From: an uncultured Pelagibacteraceae bacterium
GTDB taxonomy: Bacteria; Pseudomonadota; Alphaproteobacteria; Pelagibacterales; Pelagibacteraceae
Direction of reading: 5' to 3'
DNA length: 64,000 nt
NCBI GenBank assembly: GCA_902589315.1
Contig: CACISK010000003.1
Coordinates: 121,460 to 185,459, forward strand
In this document: positions 19,510-28,235 of the stretch, one piece after another
Layout of the letters: the number at the start of each line of letters is the position of its first letter
Numbering within the stretch: position 1 is the first letter of the stretch
Program-made: the position numbers and the translations under genes
Notes under the pieces: generated by a model
Database searches by the model: none
Told to the model about the DNA's origin: nothing
What the model saw: the letters and a program-made list of their open reading frames with translations, nothing else

Positions 19510-20450
19510 TGTCAAAAATTAAAACTGTAGGAATAGTTGGAACTGGTGTCATCGGGACTGGCTGGATAATAAGGAATTTAGCTCACAACAAAATTGTTCA
19601 TGCATATGATCAAAACAAAAATCTTAAAAATTATGTTTTAAAAGAAATAAAAAGAACTTCAGTAAGTATAAAAAAACTTTTTGGAAAAAAAATTATAATT
19701 AAAAATTTAAAATTCTTTAATTCTTTGGAAAAGGCTCTTTCAAATGTTGACTTTGTTCAAGAAAGTGTATTAGAGAATTACAAAGTTAAAACTGATTTAA
19801 TCCAAAAAATCTCTAAATACGTAAAATCAAATGTAATTATTTCTTCAAGTTCGTCAGGACTTTTGCCCTCTAAAATTTTTTCTAAGAGTAAAAATCCTCA
19901 AAGAGGTATAATTGGACATCCATTTAATCCAGCGTATTTATTACCAGCGGTTGAAATAGTTCCTGGAAAAAAAACCACAAGAAAGTTTCTTTCAGATGCA
20001 AACAAATATTACAAATCAATCTCGATGAAGCCAATTATGCTTAAAAAAGAATTACCAGGTTATTTATCGGATAGACTTCAAGAGGCATTGTGGAGAGAGG
20101 GTTTACATATTATTAATGAAAATTATGCAACAACACAGGAATTAGATCGTGCAATAGAAGATGGACCAGGTCTTAGATACTCAATAATGGGCACCTTTTT
20201 AACCTTTCATCTTGCTGGAGGTAATGCAGGAATGAAACATATGTTAAAGCAATTTGGTCCAGCCTTAAAATTACCTTGGACAAAATTAAAAGCTCCAAAG
20301 TTAACAAATAAATTATCTTCTAAACTTATATCAGGTACAAAAAAACAAGCTAAAGGTAAATCAATTAATATGCTTTCAAATATTAGGGACCAATATTTAG
20401 TTGATGTATTAAAAATTAGAAAAAAATATGAGAATAAAATTAGAAATTGA
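19509..20450 (+). CDS. L-carnitine dehydrogenase-like 3-hydroxyacyl-CoA dehydrogenase family protein
   Basis: GIVGTGVIGTGWIIRNLAHN, GHPFNPAYLLPAVEIVPG, DRLQEALWREGLHI; overlaps BKACE stop. Confidence 0.8.
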   Translation: MSKIKTVGIVGTGVIGTGWIIRNLAHNKIVHAYDQNKNLKNYVLKEIKRTSVSIKKLFGKKIIIKNLKFFNSLEKALSNVDFVQESVLENYKVKTDLIQKISKYVKSNVIISSSSSGLLPSKIFSKSKNPQRGIIGHPFNPAYLLPAVEIVPGKKTTRKFLSDANKYYKSISMKPIMLKKELPGYLSDRLQEALWREGLHIINENYATTQELDRAIEDGPGLRYSIMGTFLTFHLAGGNAGMKHMLKQFGPALKLPWTKLKAPKLTNKLSSKLISGTKKQAKGKSINMLSNIRDQYLVDVLKIRKKYENKIRN

Positions 20451-20860
20451 TGAAAGAAAAAATTTTTATAAATAAAACTGGTGGATGTATCTGTGGAAAT
20501 ATAACTTTTAAGGTTAAGCTTGATGAAGTCCCTTTAGTTTTCAATTGTCATTGTATTGATTGTAGAAAAAAAATAGGAGGAATAATGACAATTATACTGC
20601 TTAGAGATGGAGCAATAGATATAGATAAGTCTAAATTAAAAATTTATGAACATGAAGGTGGCAGTGGTAATAAAATTAAAAAACATTTTTGTGGGAAATG
20701 TGCTGCTCCTATTTTAACTTATGTAGAAAAGTATAAAAAATACTATTTATATGCAGGTTTACTAGACGATATTAGTTTTTTAAATAAAGCAGAGAACATA
20801 CACTATAAAGAGTCTCATTTTCCATTTATGGAAATAAGCGAAAAAAATATTAAAGTTTAA
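20450..20860 (+). CDS. GFA-family zinc protein (second copy)
   Basis: GGCICGNITF, CHCIDCRKKIGG, HFCGKCAAPI; ATG at 20450 overlaps the preceding TGA. Confidence 0.83.
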   Translation: MKEKIFINKTGGCICGNITFKVKLDEVPLVFNCHCIDCRKKIGGIMTIILLRDGAIDIDKSKLKIYEHEGGSGNKIKKHFCGKCAAPILTYVEKYKKYYLYAGLLDDISFLNKAENIHYKESHFPFMEISEKNIKV

Positions 20861-20863
20861 ATA

Positions 20864-21649
20864 CTAATGCATTTTTAAAGTATTGCCGTCTACAGCAATT
20901 ACTTGTCCTGATATCCTTGGTGCATCATTCGAAATTAAAAAGCTACAGATTCTTCCAATATCCTCTTCATAGACCCATGTATTCATAGAAGTCATTGAAA
21001 CAAATTCTTTTTCTATTAATTTTTTTGAAATATTTAAAAACTTCGATTTATCCCTTATTACTCTACCCATTCTATCCCCCTTTATTGTTCCAGGACAAAT
21101 AGCGTTTACTCTAATTTTAAATTTTCCTAGTTCCATTGCTAGTGTTTTGGTTATACCAACAACTGCCCACTTACTTGCACAGTAAGGGGATCTTAATGGA
21201 AATCCAAATATACCTGCGGTTGATGATAAATTTATTATAGCTCCACCTTTATTTTTTTTTAACATTGGAATTGAATATTTTGAAAAATAAAAATGGCTAA
21301 TAACGTTTACCTTTAATGTATTTTCCCAATCCTTACTTTTTAATTTTTCAAGTGTCCCAGTTGGCCCAGCAATTCCAACGTTATTTATAAGAGCATCAAT
21401 TTTTTTTGTTTTTTTTAATATTTTGCTAAAAAAATTTTTTACTTGGTTTTCATCAGAGGCATCGCACTGAAATACAAATAATTTTTTATTATTGAGCTTG
21501 TGCGTCTTGCATTTATTCAGAAAAGTTGGATTGATATCACAAAGATATACTATTGCACCTTTATCTAAAAATATTTTTGCCGAACTCCATCCAATACCCG
21601 AACCTCCTGCGGATATGATTATTTTTTTATTTTTTAAGGTTATGCTCAT
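20864..21649 (-). CDS. Short-chain dehydrogenase/reductase
   Basis: IIISAGGSGIGWSSAKIF cofactor motif, NNVGIAG, S...YCASKWAV catalytic Ser-Tyr-Lys; start chosen at MSITLKNKK. Confidence 0.88.
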   Translation of the reverse strand: MSITLKNKKIIISAGGSGIGWSSAKIFLDKGAIVYLCDINPTFLNKCKTHKLNNKKLFVFQCDASDENQVKNFFSKILKKTKKIDALINNVGIAGPTGTLEKLKSKDWENTLKVNVISHFYFSKYSIPMLKKNKGGAIINLSSTAGIFGFPLRSPYCASKWAVVGITKTLAMELGKFKIRVNAICPGTIKGDRMGRVIRDKSKFLNISKKLIEKEFVSMTSMNTWVYEEDIGRICSFLISNDAPRISGQVIAVDGNTLKMH

Positions 21650-21751
21650 TTTTAATTTTAAAAGATAAATCAAACTAACAAATCTTCAAACTATTAATAT
21701 GTCAACTAATAATTGAATTGAGCATTAAATTATTTTATATTGATATTGATT

Positions 21752-22876
21752 ATGCACTCAATTTCAAAAATCTCAAAAAATGGGACTTATCTTCAAGTAA
21801 TTTGGGATGACGGGAAAGAGAGTAAATTTAATTATATGTGGCTGAGAGATAATTGCCCTACAGCACACGATAAAGATTCTAGACATCGAATGTTTAATAT
21901 TTTAGATGTATCAGAAAATATAAACCCAAAAAAATATAATCTTAATAGCGATGGTAAATTAGAAATAGAATGGAGTGAGGGAAATCATGTAAGCCATTAT
22001 GATGTTAGTTGGCTTAGAGAAAATTGTTACACAATTAAAAATAACGAAGAATACAAATCACCTTATCAATTATGGGATGGAAGTTTAGAAAAAAATATTC
22101 ATAGTATATATATAGATCACAATGAAATTATATCTTCTGAAGAGGGATTAGTTAAATGGTTAGAGCTTCTTCATTATAAAGGAATTGCCATAGTTTTTAA
22201 TGCTCCAGTAGAAAAAAATTCTGCTTTTCCTGTTTTAAATAGAATTAGTCACACAAGAGAGACATTTTTTAAAACACCTTTTGAAGTTATAAATATACCA
22301 AAACCAAATAACTCAGCTTATACAGCTCATGCACTTCAAAATCATATGGATTTACCGTGGTTTGAAAATCCTCCTGGGTATCAATTTTTACATTGTTTGG
22401 TTAATTCAGCAAAAGGGGGTGACTCATCAGCAGTTGATGCATTTGCAGTAGCAGAATATTTAAAGAATAACGACAGAGATACTTTTGATACGTTAACAAA
22501 AATTCCCCTAAAGTTTAGAGACAAAGATTATACACAAGAAGCTCATAGAAGCTTTTATGGCACTGCAATAAGTCTAACAAAAGATGGTGATTATAATGAT
22601 GTTAGATTTAGTACTGCAACTATGGACGCCTTAGATTGTCATCCAGATCAAATGGATAAAGTTTATAAATCTCATCATAAATTTGGAAAACTTTTACACG
22701 ATGACAAATTTCAAATAAAATTTAGGCTAAGACCAGGAGATATATATACATTTAATAATAGAAGAGTACTTCACGGAAGAACAGAATTTGATCCAAATTC
22801 TGGACACAGACACCTACAAGGTTATTACATGGATAGAGATGAAATTGTGGGTCGATTAAATTATCTTAAGAAATAA
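21752..22876 (+). CDS. Gamma-butyrobetaine hydroxylase-like Fe(II)/2OG dioxygenase
   Basis: N-terminal MWLRDNCPTAHD domain of BBOX/TMLH family; NHMDLPWFENPPGYQFLHCL (HxD); FNNRRVLHGRTEF (distal His); start chosen at MHSISK. Confidence 0.85.
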   Translation: MHSISKISKNGTYLQVIWDDGKESKFNYMWLRDNCPTAHDKDSRHRMFNILDVSENINPKKYNLNSDGKLEIEWSEGNHVSHYDVSWLRENCYTIKNNEEYKSPYQLWDGSLEKNIHSIYIDHNEIISSEEGLVKWLELLHYKGIAIVFNAPVEKNSAFPVLNRISHTRETFFKTPFEVINIPKPNNSAYTAHALQNHMDLPWFENPPGYQFLHCLVNSAKGGDSSAVDAFAVAEYLKNNDRDTFDTLTKIPLKFRDKDYTQEAHRSFYGTAISLTKDGDYNDVRFSTATMDALDCHPDQMDKVYKSHHKFGKLLHDDKFQIKFRLRPGDIYTFNNRRVLHGRTEFDPNSGHRHLQGYYMDRDEIVGRLNYLKK

Positions 22877-22878
22877 AA

Positions 22879-22909
22879 AAAAAGGGCTTTGAAAATCAAA
22901 GCCCTTTTT
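22879..22909. terminator. Intrinsic terminator between convergent BBOX-like gene and proX
   Basis: A-tract, GGGCTTTGA-aaa-TCAAAGCCC hairpin, T-tract. Confidence 0.93.
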
Positions 22910-22930
22910 ATCTAATTTATTTTAAAGTTA

Positions 22931-23941
22931 TTATGGAAGCCAACTTTTCCATTTATCTGGATTATTGTCTAACCACTCATTAACAACTTCTTTTACATCT
23001 CTTTTCTTAATATCAACTTCAACTAACATTTTAGCTTGGTCAATATTTTGTAAAGACATTTTTTCAAAGAACTTCTTAGCATCAGCATGTTCTGCACTAG
23101 CAAAAGTAGCTGGGTTTCCGTAGTTCATCGTGTAATCTTTAGCCCAACCAGTTGCTGGCCATCCTTTTGTTCCACAATCTTTCCAGTTTCCTGCTTCTGT
23201 GAACGTATCTGGATCACAAACTTTATGTTCAGGTAGTTGCACTCCAACCATATCAAACTCTCCAAAGAACCAATGCGGAGACCATAGATAAAGTAGGAAT
23301 GGTTCTTTTCGCATGTAAGCAGCTTTTGCTTCTGCGATAGCAGCAGCTTCTGTTCCAAGTTCGTCAGCTTGGAAGTCTATTCCTAAGAGATCAAGTCTTT
23401 TTTGGTCATGACAGTTCCAACCTGCAACCGGACATCCAATTAGTCTACCTCTCTTACCACTTTCAATAGTTGCAAATTTTGCTTTATGTTTGTTTAAATC
23501 TTTCCAAGTTTTTATGCCAAGTTCCTCTGCTGCATATCTAGGTATCCAATAATCAGATAAACCAATTATTCCAGATGTCCCTAAAAGATCTACACTTCCA
23601 TCACCGTTGTATGTTCCAACGACTTTACCTTCGTATATTAGGTCTTCTTTTAACATTACAGAATCAGCTTCAGCATAACTTGGCCAACTTTCACATGCAA
23701 AATCTAGTTCTCCAGCAGCAATAGCTTCCCATAATCCAGTTCCAGATGGGAATACTGTTTGTTTAACTTTATATCCCATTTCTCTTTCAAGGATTGCAAC
23801 TGCAACTTCACATGTAATTATCCCACCAGTCCAATCTGCTATAGCCGCATGAAGTCTTTTGGCAGCATTCGCATGACCAAAAGATCCAATTAGCAACACT
23901 ACAGAAAGAATAAGTGTTGATATTTTCTTTGATAACTTCAT
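22931..23941 (-). CDS. proX: Glycine betaine/quaternary amine ABC transporter substrate-binding protein (ProX/OpuAC-like)
   Basis: Signal peptide; ADWTGGIITCEVAVAILEREMGY; adjacent ProW and ProV. Confidence 0.88.
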   Translation of the reverse strand: MKLSKKISTLILSVVLLIGSFGHANAAKRLHAAIADWTGGIITCEVAVAILEREMGYKVKQTVFPSGTGLWEAIAAGELDFACESWPSYAEADSVMLKEDLIYEGKVVGTYNGDGSVDLLGTSGIIGLSDYWIPRYAAEELGIKTWKDLNKHKAKFATIESGKRGRLIGCPVAGWNCHDQKRLDLLGIDFQADELGTEAAAIAEAKAAYMRKEPFLLYLWSPHWFFGEFDMVGVQLPEHKVCDPDTFTEAGNWKDCGTKGWPATGWAKDYTMNYGNPATFASAEHADAKKFFEKMSLQNIDQAKMLVEVDIKKRDVKEVVNEWLDNNPDKWKSWLP

Positions 23942-23955
23942 TTACTTCCTCTCTT

Positions 23956-23969
23956 TTTAATTAATTAAA
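23956..23969. promoter_or_regulatory. 14-bp perfect palindrome TTTAATTAATTAAA just 5' of the proX Shine-Dalgarno
   Basis: Read directly; 14 nt from the proX start codon. Confidence 0.35.
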
Positions 23970-24032
23970 GTCCTATTTTAGAACAAATTATAACTGTCTG
24001 TAAACCTTGCAAATCACCACTATTTTATTGGT

Positions 24033-26147
24033 TTATAAACCCAAGGCTTCTCTTTGTTTCTTTGTATATGCAAGTGTAATTCTATCGATGATTATAGCTA
24101 AAAGTACAATTCCAATCCCTGCCGCTAGACCTCTACCAGTATCGGACCTTGCTAGACCATTAAATACCTCTAAACCCAAGCCCTTACCACCAATAAGTGG
24201 TGTAACTATTTGCATAGCAAAAGCCATAATTACAGTCTGATTAAATCCAATAACTAAACTTGGAACAGCTAATGGGAATTTGACTTTATTTAATGTTTGA
24301 ATAAGTGTTCCACCAAATGATCTTGATACTTCAGAGTAAGTACCAGAAACCTGTGTTAAACCTAGTGATGTTAATCTAATTATTGGTGGAATTGAATATA
24401 TTACAGTTGCAAGAACAGCTGAAACTGTTCCACCTCCAAAAAACATTAGAACAGGAATTAAATAACAGAAATAAGGAAGTGTTTGCATTGCATCTAACAC
24501 AACGTTTTGAATATTTCTAAATCTTTCATTGTAAGATGCAATTATTCCAAGAGGAACTCCTATAACAAAACATAGCACAACTGACACAAGTACTGACGAT
24601 AAAGTTATCATTGATTGAGTCCATATTCCACATGCACCAATAAATAGAAGAAGGACTGCAGTAATTATTGCAAATCTTATTCCAACAGTTATATAACCCA
24701 AAGCTGCAAATACTGCCAATGTATACCACCAAGGTATTTGGGTTAGAAAAACATCTAAAGGTCTTAACAAATTTAAATAAACAAAAGCTCTTAAACCTTT
24801 TGCAAAAGAAATAAATCCTGGATTTACAGTCAGGCTTTCCACTGCATTAGTAATTGGTTGTCTTATCGATAATTTCCATTCTTTTGGAAATGTTCCAATT
24901 TCTAAAAAGTAATGATCTATAAATGCAATTAGAAATAAAACTAGAAAATAAGGAATAACATAAAATCTTTTACTAATAAATTCACCAATGTTTTCTGCTG
25001 TAGATTTATTAAAAACCGAAATTAAGATTCTAAATACTACTGCTATAGCAGATGTAACTGTTTGACATATACTTTTTAAAATCTTATTTCCAAAACTTAG
25101 TGGCATTTCTAAAATTTTTGCGATTTGGTATTTTTCCCAACTTTGAGGAAGCAAGTAAAATCTTTGTACATCTGAAGGAAGCCTTTCTTTATTTTTACTA
25201 AACGCTAAACTAAATCTATCAAACATTATCGCCATAAATAAAATGCATAACCCACCTTCCATTGCCCAACCAACATCCAATCTTCTTATTGCTTGCCAAA
25301 CTTGACCACCAATACCTTCAGCACCTATAAAACATGCAAGAACCACTAACGCTAATGCCATCATTATTACCTGGTTAATACCCATCATTATACTTGGTAA
25401 AGATAATGGAATTTTAATTTTAAATAACAATTGAAGTTTACTTGAACCAAAGGAAGTTGCAGACTCAATAGTTTGAGCTGGCACTTGTCTTATACCAGTG
25501 TTTGTCAATCTAATTATTGGAGGCATTGCATATATCATTGTAGCTAATATTGCTGGTGCACCCCCTATCCCAAAAAAAAATAGTGCTGGGAACAAATACA
25601 CAAATGCTGGCATTACCTGCATAGTATCTAAGACTGGCTTCATAAAATTTTCAAATCTATTACTTTGTGAACACAAGACACCCAGTATAAATCCAAAAAA
25701 CACACATAATAAAACTGATAAACCCATTAATGCCACTGTTTGCAAGGATGGTTCCCACATTCCTGTTGCTCCCCAAAAATAAACTACAAAGGAAGAATAA
25801 ATTCCTAATCGCAAACCACCTGCAATTATGCAGGGTATAACAATTATTGCAGCTATCAAAATCCAAGGAGACTCTAGTAAAAAGTCTTCTAAAAAATAAT
25901 AAGTTTCTTTTATATAGCTTGCTATAAGTTTAGTTACCCATCTGTAATTTTTTTTTAAATAATCTTCTCCATCATTCACCCAAGCTGTAAATGTAAATTT
26001 ATCAGTGACTTCTTTAGGAAATTTTGAAGGCCCTTCACTTTGAGTCGATAGCCACAGAGCTACCAAAAAAACAACTCCAATAATTACATAAGTTATTATG
26101 TTTTTTGATTGATTTGATTTATCTATTAAATCAGTTCTAGTAGCCAT
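24033..26147 (-). CDS. proW: Glycine betaine-type ABC permease with two tandem ProW domains in one polypeptide
   Basis: 704 aa; two copies of the permease core (VLDTMQVMPAFVYLFPALFFFGIGGAPAILATMIYAMPPIIRLTNTGIRQV and VLDAMQTLPYFCYLIPVLMFFGGGTVSAVLATVIYSIPPIIRLTSLGLTQV). Confidence 0.92.
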   Translation of the reverse strand: MATRTDLIDKSNQSKNIITYVIIGVVFLVALWLSTQSEGPSKFPKEVTDKFTFTAWVNDGEDYLKKNYRWVTKLIASYIKETYYFLEDFLLESPWILIAAIIVIPCIIAGGLRLGIYSSFVVYFWGATGMWEPSLQTVALMGLSVLLCVFFGFILGVLCSQSNRFENFMKPVLDTMQVMPAFVYLFPALFFFGIGGAPAILATMIYAMPPIIRLTNTGIRQVPAQTIESATSFGSSKLQLLFKIKIPLSLPSIMMGINQVIMMALALVVLACFIGAEGIGGQVWQAIRRLDVGWAMEGGLCILFMAIMFDRFSLAFSKNKERLPSDVQRFYLLPQSWEKYQIAKILEMPLSFGNKILKSICQTVTSAIAVVFRILISVFNKSTAENIGEFISKRFYVIPYFLVLFLIAFIDHYFLEIGTFPKEWKLSIRQPITNAVESLTVNPGFISFAKGLRAFVYLNLLRPLDVFLTQIPWWYTLAVFAALGYITVGIRFAIITAVLLLFIGACGIWTQSMITLSSVLVSVVLCFVIGVPLGIIASYNERFRNIQNVVLDAMQTLPYFCYLIPVLMFFGGGTVSAVLATVIYSIPPIIRLTSLGLTQVSGTYSEVSRSFGGTLIQTLNKVKFPLAVPSLVIGFNQTVIMAFAMQIVTPLIGGKGLGLEVFNGLARSDTGRGLAAGIGIVLLAIIIDRITLAYTKKQREALGL

Positions 26148-26168
26148 GTTAGCAAGTTAAAATAAATG

Positions 26169-26189
26169 ATTTTACATTTAAAGTAAAAT
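26169..26189. promoter_or_regulatory. Inverted repeat ATTTTAC-N7-GTAAAAT in the divergent proW/proV intergenic region
   Basis: 7-bp perfect arms around atttaaa in a 77-bp divergent promoter region. Confidence 0.45.
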
Positions 26190-26224
26190 ATTGTCTATTT
26201 TTGGGGTAATATTATTTATTAAAA

Positions 26225-27271
26225 ATGGCCTTAGAACAAAAAATCACTTGTACAAATATATGGAAGTTATTTGGACCCGACGAAAAAAGAATTATTAAAA
26301 ACCTTGATAAAAATTTAAGTATTAAGGAAGTTCAAGAAAAGACTGGACATGTTGTTGCTGTTAAAGATGTCAGTTTCTCAATTCAAAAAGGTGAAACATT
26401 TGTTGTAATGGGATTATCTGGTAGTGGAAAATCAACACTAGTCAGATGTATTTCGAGATTGATTGAACCAACAGCTGGCATGGTGAAAATGGATGATGTT
26501 GAAGTTACAAAAATGAGCGCAAGTGAATTATTAGAATTAAGAAGAAATAAAATGAGCATGGTTTTCCAACATTTTGGTTTATTTCCTCATAGAACAGTCC
26601 TAGAAAATATTGGTTATGGATTAGAAGTAAGGGGAACAAAAAAAGATATAAGAACAGATAAGTCAATGGAAGTTTTAAAAATGGTTGGCTTAGATGGTTG
26701 GCATAATAATTATCCAAGAGAATTATCTGGAGGTATGCAGCAAAGGGTAGGACTTGCAAGAGCGTTAGCTGTGGATCCTGAAATATTAATTTTTGATGAA
26801 CCTTTTTCAGCTTTGGATCCTTTGATTAGAAGAGAAATGCAAGATGAGCTTTTAAAGATCCAAGAGAAGCTCCAAAAAACTATGGTATTTATAACTCACG
26901 ATTTTTTAGAGGCAATTAAAATGGGAGATCACATAGCAATTATGAAAGATGGAGAAGTTTCTCAAGTTGGCACACCTGAAGAAATTGTATCTAATCCAAA
27001 AGATCAATATGTTAAAGATTTTTGCGAAGATGTTCCTAAATATAAAGTATTAAGTGCAGGCAAAGTCATGAGAACAGAATGCTGCAATGAAACAAAAAAT
27101 TTATTTGAGAATGGAAAAGATAATATTTTAGATAATTCTAAAATTGAAAATTTAATAGATAGGCTAATTGATAATGATAAAACTTATCCAGTAGTTTGTA
27201 ACGAAAGTGGAAAGCTATTAGGTGAAATAGATAGAGTAATAGTCATGAAATCTATGAGATCAAATCAATAA
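26225..27271 (+). CDS. proV: Glycine betaine/proline-type ABC transporter ATP-binding protein
   Basis: GLSGSGKSTLVRCISRLIEPTAG, VFQHFGLFPHRTVLENIGYGLEVRG, LSGGMQQRVGLARALA; short C-terminal CBS-like tail. Confidence 0.93.
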   Translation: MALEQKITCTNIWKLFGPDEKRIIKNLDKNLSIKEVQEKTGHVVAVKDVSFSIQKGETFVVMGLSGSGKSTLVRCISRLIEPTAGMVKMDDVEVTKMSASELLELRRNKMSMVFQHFGLFPHRTVLENIGYGLEVRGTKKDIRTDKSMEVLKMVGLDGWHNNYPRELSGGMQQRVGLARALAVDPEILIFDEPFSALDPLIRREMQDELLKIQEKLQKTMVFITHDFLEAIKMGDHIAIMKDGEVSQVGTPEEIVSNPKDQYVKDFCEDVPKYKVLSAGKVMRTECCNETKNLFENGKDNILDNSKIENLIDRLIDNDKTYPVVCNESGKLLGEIDRVIVMKSMRSNQ

Positions 27272-28197
27272 ATTTGCTTATTACCCTCTATTGATTTCTT
27301 TTTAACATTATCTCTCCATATAATAATCATACCAGCAAAAATAATTACTATCACTCCAGGAAATAGCTGTCCCCATGGAGCTTCATTAAAGAAAATCCAA
27401 CCAAGAATAAAAGATGATGGTATACCAAGATACTCAAATGAAGCAATTTTACTTGCTGAAATTAAACGGTAAGAGTAAATAAATAATATTGCTGCTGTAC
27501 CACCCAAAACCCCAGTCATTGTCATCAAAATAAAATCTTTAAAATTCTTAATTTCAACATGTCCTGTAGTAACAAAAAATAATATTAAACCACCAATGAC
27601 ATTAAATATTAACGTGTATAATTGAATTTTAGCAGTTGAATGATTGCCTTGAATGAATTTTAAAATTATGACTGTGAAAGCCCATGCTATAGCGGTTAAA
27701 ATTGGAAAGATTGAGTATAAACTAAAAATTTCACTTGTTGGTTTCATTATCATAACTACACCAACAAAACCGATTATAACTGCTGACCATCTATAAATAC
27801 CAATTTTTTCACTCAATAAAACTATTGATAGTATTACTATGAAGAAAGGTGACGAAAAGGTTAGCGTCATTGCAGTTGCAAACTCCAGATTTACTACCGA
27901 AATAAAAATAAATACATTCATAGAAAGAAAACATATTCCTCTCAAGCAACTCAATATCAAAAACTTATTTCCTATGTTTTTAAATATTGTTGAAAATTCA
28001 TTTGTGAATAAGATCAATAATAGCAAAGGTATAATTGCTGCTACATTTCTAAATAAAGTTAATTGAATTATTGAGTATTCATCACCTAAAAATTTAATAA
28101 TAACCATGTAAAGATCTATACACAAAATTGCTAAGAGCATTGTAGCAATTGCTAAATATGTTTTTTTTAGATCTGTTTTTTCGGATGAAATTTTCAT
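27265..28197 (-). CDS. EamA/DMT superfamily transporter
   Basis: 310 aa polytopic; SAVIIGFVGVVMIMKP; duplicated EamA halves. Confidence 0.87.
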   Translation of the reverse strand: MKISSEKTDLKKTYLAIATMLLAILCIDLYMVIIKFLGDEYSIIQLTLFRNVAAIIPLLLLILFTNEFSTIFKNIGNKFLILSCLRGICFLSMNVFIFISVVNLEFATAMTLTFSSPFFIVILSIVLLSEKIGIYRWSAVIIGFVGVVMIMKPTSEIFSLYSIFPILTAIAWAFTVIILKFIQGNHSTAKIQLYTLIFNVIGGLILFFVTTGHVEIKNFKDFILMTMTGVLGGTAAILFIYSYRLISASKIASFEYLGIPSSFILGWIFFNEAPWGQLFPGVIVIIFAGMIIIWRDNVKKKSIEGNKQIY

Positions 28198-28235
28198 TTA
28201 ATAATATTGAAATTAGTATAAGTTTTTAAAATATT

